A DNA stretch of 8,271 nucleotides. It comes from Rikenellaceae bacterium (GTDB lineage Bacteria; Bacteroidota; Bacteroidia; Bacteroidales; Rikenellaceae). The DNA lies in assembly GCA_020859875.1 (NCBI GenBank), contig JAJBVJ010000019.1:1-8271 (forward strand), in the 5' to 3' direction. This document shows, one piece after another, positions 6,805 through 8,271 of the stretch. The position numbers and the translations under genes are program-made. The first letter of the stretch is position 1, and every line of letters starts with the position of its first letter. The notes below the pieces were generated by a model. It was not told the DNA's origin. It saw nothing but the letters and a program-made list of their open reading frames with translations, and did not search any database.

Positions 6805-7842
6805 TTACTGGTTGGATTTAAGGGCAATACCGCAAAGTTTGTAAAGTATACGGGCTCCCGCATTGCCGTCCCACTCACCCTCTTTCCCGGGTGCGACCTC
6901 GCACAGGTCGAATCCTACCACCTTCCGGCCTTCGGATGCAGCCATATCCGCAAGATATACCGCCTGGTCGAAGGTTAACCCGCCCGGCACGGGTGTTCCC
7001 GTATGGGGGGCGTACAACGGGCTCAGGCCGTCGATGTCGAAACTTATATAAACATTTTCACCAAGGTTTTCGACGATCCGTCGGCACTGCTTGTCCCAGG
7101 TCATGCCCCGGAATCCGTCCCGGGCCAGTTCCCAACCGTGGAACATCCGTATGCGGGGATCCGTTGCGGCAAGTTGTGCCTCGCTGTCACACAGGTCGCG
7201 TACTCCCACCTGGACGAGACTCTCGACGCCCGGTATTCGGGTGATAACGTTATACATTATGGAGGCATGGGAATATTCGAACCCTTCGTACTTTTCCCTC
7301 AGGTCGGCATGGGCGTCTATGTGCAGGATCGAAAGAGTGCCGTATTTCTCCGCCAAGGCCCCGATAAGGCCGAGTGGGGTACTGTGGTCGCCGCCTACAA
7401 GGCCCGTCAACTTACCGGCCTCGAGCCATTTTTTCGAGCTGCCGTAGACATATTCGTTCATTTCTGCCGAGGCCGCGTTTATCCGTTCGGTGCGCCTTTC
7501 GACATACTCGTCCGTTACCTTCCCGCCGCCTTCCAGGTATTTTATGACCTTGCGGGCCTCTTCCCGCAAAAATTGGCTCTTTTCCTGGATGCCGTAGTCG
7601 ATGCCGATCGTTCCTATCCCTTTGCGCCACTGTTCGGGGGATACCGGGTCGTATAGGTCGAGCTGGGTCGAGGCTCCGATAATTGCATCGGGCCCGAACC
7701 GGGCCCCGTCCGTATAGGATGCGGTGACATCCCACGGAACCGACAACAATACCAGGCGTGACTCCTTGGGAGTGAACGGAAGCCCGAAATAATTGCCGTT
7801 GTCCTGACCCGTACCGTCCGGGTCGAAATCCGCAAAGTCCAT
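6805..7842 (-). CDS. Agmatinase/arginase-family ureohydrolase
   Basis: Binuclear-manganese hydrolase that most likely splits agmatine to putrescine and urea; arginine or another guanidino substrate cannot be excluded. All six metal ligands are present: His153 in GGDHS, Asp176, His178 and Asp180 in IDAHAD, and Asp269 and Asp271 in SFDIDGLSP. His192 (YSHAS) and Glu315 (DLCEVAPG) lie where the family has its general-acid and guanidinium-binding residues. Its 345 residues are somewhat longer than E. coli SpeB because of an N-terminal extension (about 1-25) and a charged helical insert (about 90-140). I chose ATG at 7842, which follows AGAAGG by 9 nt, over GTG at 7872, which would add ten residues but overlaps the best promoter element. 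The protein is cytoplasmic, with no signal peptide. It is followed after 51 bp by nhaA. Calling it speB would be plausible but rests on family resemblance alone. Confidence 0.9.
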   Translation of the reverse strand: MDFADFDPDGTGQDNGNYFGLPFTPKESRLVLLSVPWDVTASYTDGARFGPDAIIGASTQLDLYDPVSPEQWRKGIGTIGIDYGIQEKSQFLREEARKVIKYLEGGGKVTDEYVERRTERINAASAEMNEYVYGSSKKWLEAGKLTGLVGGDHSTPLGLIGALAEKYGTLSILHIDAHADLREKYEGFEYSHASIMYNVITRIPGVESLVQVGVRDLCDSEAQLAATDPRIRMFHGWELARDGFRGMTWDKQCRRIVENLGENVYISFDIDGLSPLYAPHTGTPVPGGLTFDQAVYLADMAASEGRKVVGFDLCEVAPGKEGEWDGNAGARILYKLCGIALKSNQ

Positions 7843-7871
7843 CTGTCGAGGCCTTCTAAATTTTAAGTTCA

Positions 7872-7879
7872 CAAAAATA
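7872..7879 (-). promoter_or_regulatory. Candidate -7 element for the ureohydrolase-nhaA unit
   Basis: On the minus strand this reads TATTTTTG, an exact match to TAnnTTTG. Transcription from it would begin near 7866, giving a leader of about 24 nt before the ATG at 7842. That start also rules out translation from the GTG at 7872. No TTTG-like -33 element is present at 19-21 bp upstream, so the promoter may need an activator or be weak. Confidence 0.45.
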
Positions 7880-7919
7880 ATAAGATTAACCGTTTTTCCG
7901 TTAGTAATTCGGGCTAAAG

Positions 7920-7990
7920 CGAACCTTTGCCCGGCCGAACCGGCAAATACCGTGCTCGATATGTTCTTAGGCGGAAAGGTTCCCGGTTCG
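7920..7990. repeat. Cluster of four CGAACC-type repeats, two direct and two inverted
   Basis: CGAACC occurs at 7920-7925 and again 16 nt later at 7936-7941. The inverted form GGTTC occurs at 7978-7982 and 7985-7989, the latter as GGTTCG. Longer exact pairings are GAACCTTT (7921-7928) with AAAGGTTC (7975-7982), and CGAACCGG (7936-7943) with CCGGTTCG (7983-7990). A local hairpin TTTGCC/GGCAAA (7926-7931 with 7942-7947) competes with both. The cluster lies about 55-125 bp upstream of the predicted transcription start of the ureohydrolase gene. It could be a multi-site operator or, if transcription starts further right, a structured leader with alternative folds. Confidence 0.5.
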
Positions 7991-8271
7991 ATGGAAGGTA
8001 TACGAGGAGGGGGAGTTTCGAATACGGATTCCGATACGGTCGGATATCGGCATCGGTTTTACAAAACGAATATACCGGTGCTCTATATGCATAAATAAAT
8101 CTTATATTCTGTCGACTTTTTCATAATTCGACACAATATAGAGGAGCCCTCAGGCGTTATATATATGACTTTCGACTTCTAAAGTATAGGCGACTTTGTC
8201 GGAAGTTATAGTTTTTTTCATAATCAATACATTAAGTTGGGTGCCCCTGCCGTGACGTGAGTTACCGCAGG

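Larger units (their letters stand above)
7843..8271. other. Non-coding region at the right edge, upstream of the ureohydrolase
   Basis: No gene is recognisable on either strand in these 429 bases. They contain the promoter candidate at 7872-7879, the CGAACC repeat cluster at 7920-7990 and an imperfect inverted repeat (8027-8036 with 8045-8054, one mismatch, GGTTTT just beyond it). A second imperfect pairing between CCTGC and GCAGG lies near the very end (8248-8271). Composition changes from GC-rich (7920-8060) to AT-rich (8080-8235). Two minus-strand ATGAAAAA starts open ORFs of only 23 codons (8150-8221) and 13 codons (8083-8124); I see no ribosome-binding site or recognisable sequence for either. 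The region may hold the regulatory sequence of the ureohydrolase gene and the 5' or 3' flank of a gene beyond the edge. Confidence 0.6.

Noticed and set aside
7003..7656. A 217-codon plus-strand frame opposite the ureohydrolase
   Set aside because: It is antisense to a gene with all six metal ligands in order, and has no recognisable domain.
7936..7990. The interleaved inverted repeats read as a classical H-type pseudoknot
   Set aside because: The third loop would have zero length while having to cross an 8-bp stem, so both stems are unlikely to form at once; alternative pairing or DNA-level operator sites fit better.
7975..7999. GGTTCGA within 7985-7991, resembling the T-arm of a tRNA
   Set aside because: The flanking bases do not form the five-pair T stem and no acceptor, anticodon or D arm can be built around it on either strand.
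8117..8224. An 11-bp direct repeat TTTTTCATAAT at 8117-8127 and 8214-8224, seen as ATTATGAAAAA on the minus strand
   Set aside because: It is A/T-rich, low in complexity, only two copies and lacks repeat-spacer structure, so it is neither a CRISPR array nor clear attachment sites.

Overview
The window reads as a chromosomal housekeeping stretch from a member of the Bacteroidota, most likely Bacteroidales. Four things support this. The transketolase has the SDGG form of the thiamine-site motif. There is a DUF3127 protein, a family I know from this phylum. The ClpP and ClpX sequences are of the Bacteroidales type. Most genes start without a clear Shine-Dalgarno sequence, and three candidate -7 elements (two exact, one partial) resemble TAnnTTTG. 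All recognisable genes lie on the minus strand, so transcription runs from high to low coordinates.

In transcription order, the right end (7843-8271) is non-coding. It carries a cluster of direct and inverted CGAACC repeats and a candidate promoter. An agmatinase-family ureohydrolase (6805-7842) follows, and 51 bp later an NhaA Na+/H+ antiporter (5401-6753); these two are probably one transcription unit. After a 151 bp gap with a weak promoter candidate comes an FKBP-type peptidyl-prolyl isomerase lipoprotein (4557-5249), which ends at a strong 13-bp hairpin (4481-4511).

The next unit holds a cyclophilin-type isomerase (3880-4318) split by a one-base expansion of a G run, a DUF3127 protein with an SSB-like DDLPF tail (3452-3829), clpP (2715-3383), clpX (1342-2607) and the first 424 codons of a transketolase (1-1272) that runs off the left edge. 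A possible 31-residue ORF (4346-4441) precedes the cyclophilin.

The theme of the middle section is protein folding and turnover. ClpX unfolds substrates and feeds them to ClpP, and two unrelated isomerase families sit just upstream. From memory, clpP in many bacteria follows the trigger-factor gene; here it follows the cyclophilin and DUF3127 genes. I see no mobile element, CRISPR array, rRNA or tRNA, and no convincing new multi-gene system. The points that deserve a second look are the broken cyclophilin, the SSB-like tail on the DUF3127 protein, the repeat cluster upstream of the ureohydrolase, and the small ORF with a strong ribosome-binding site.
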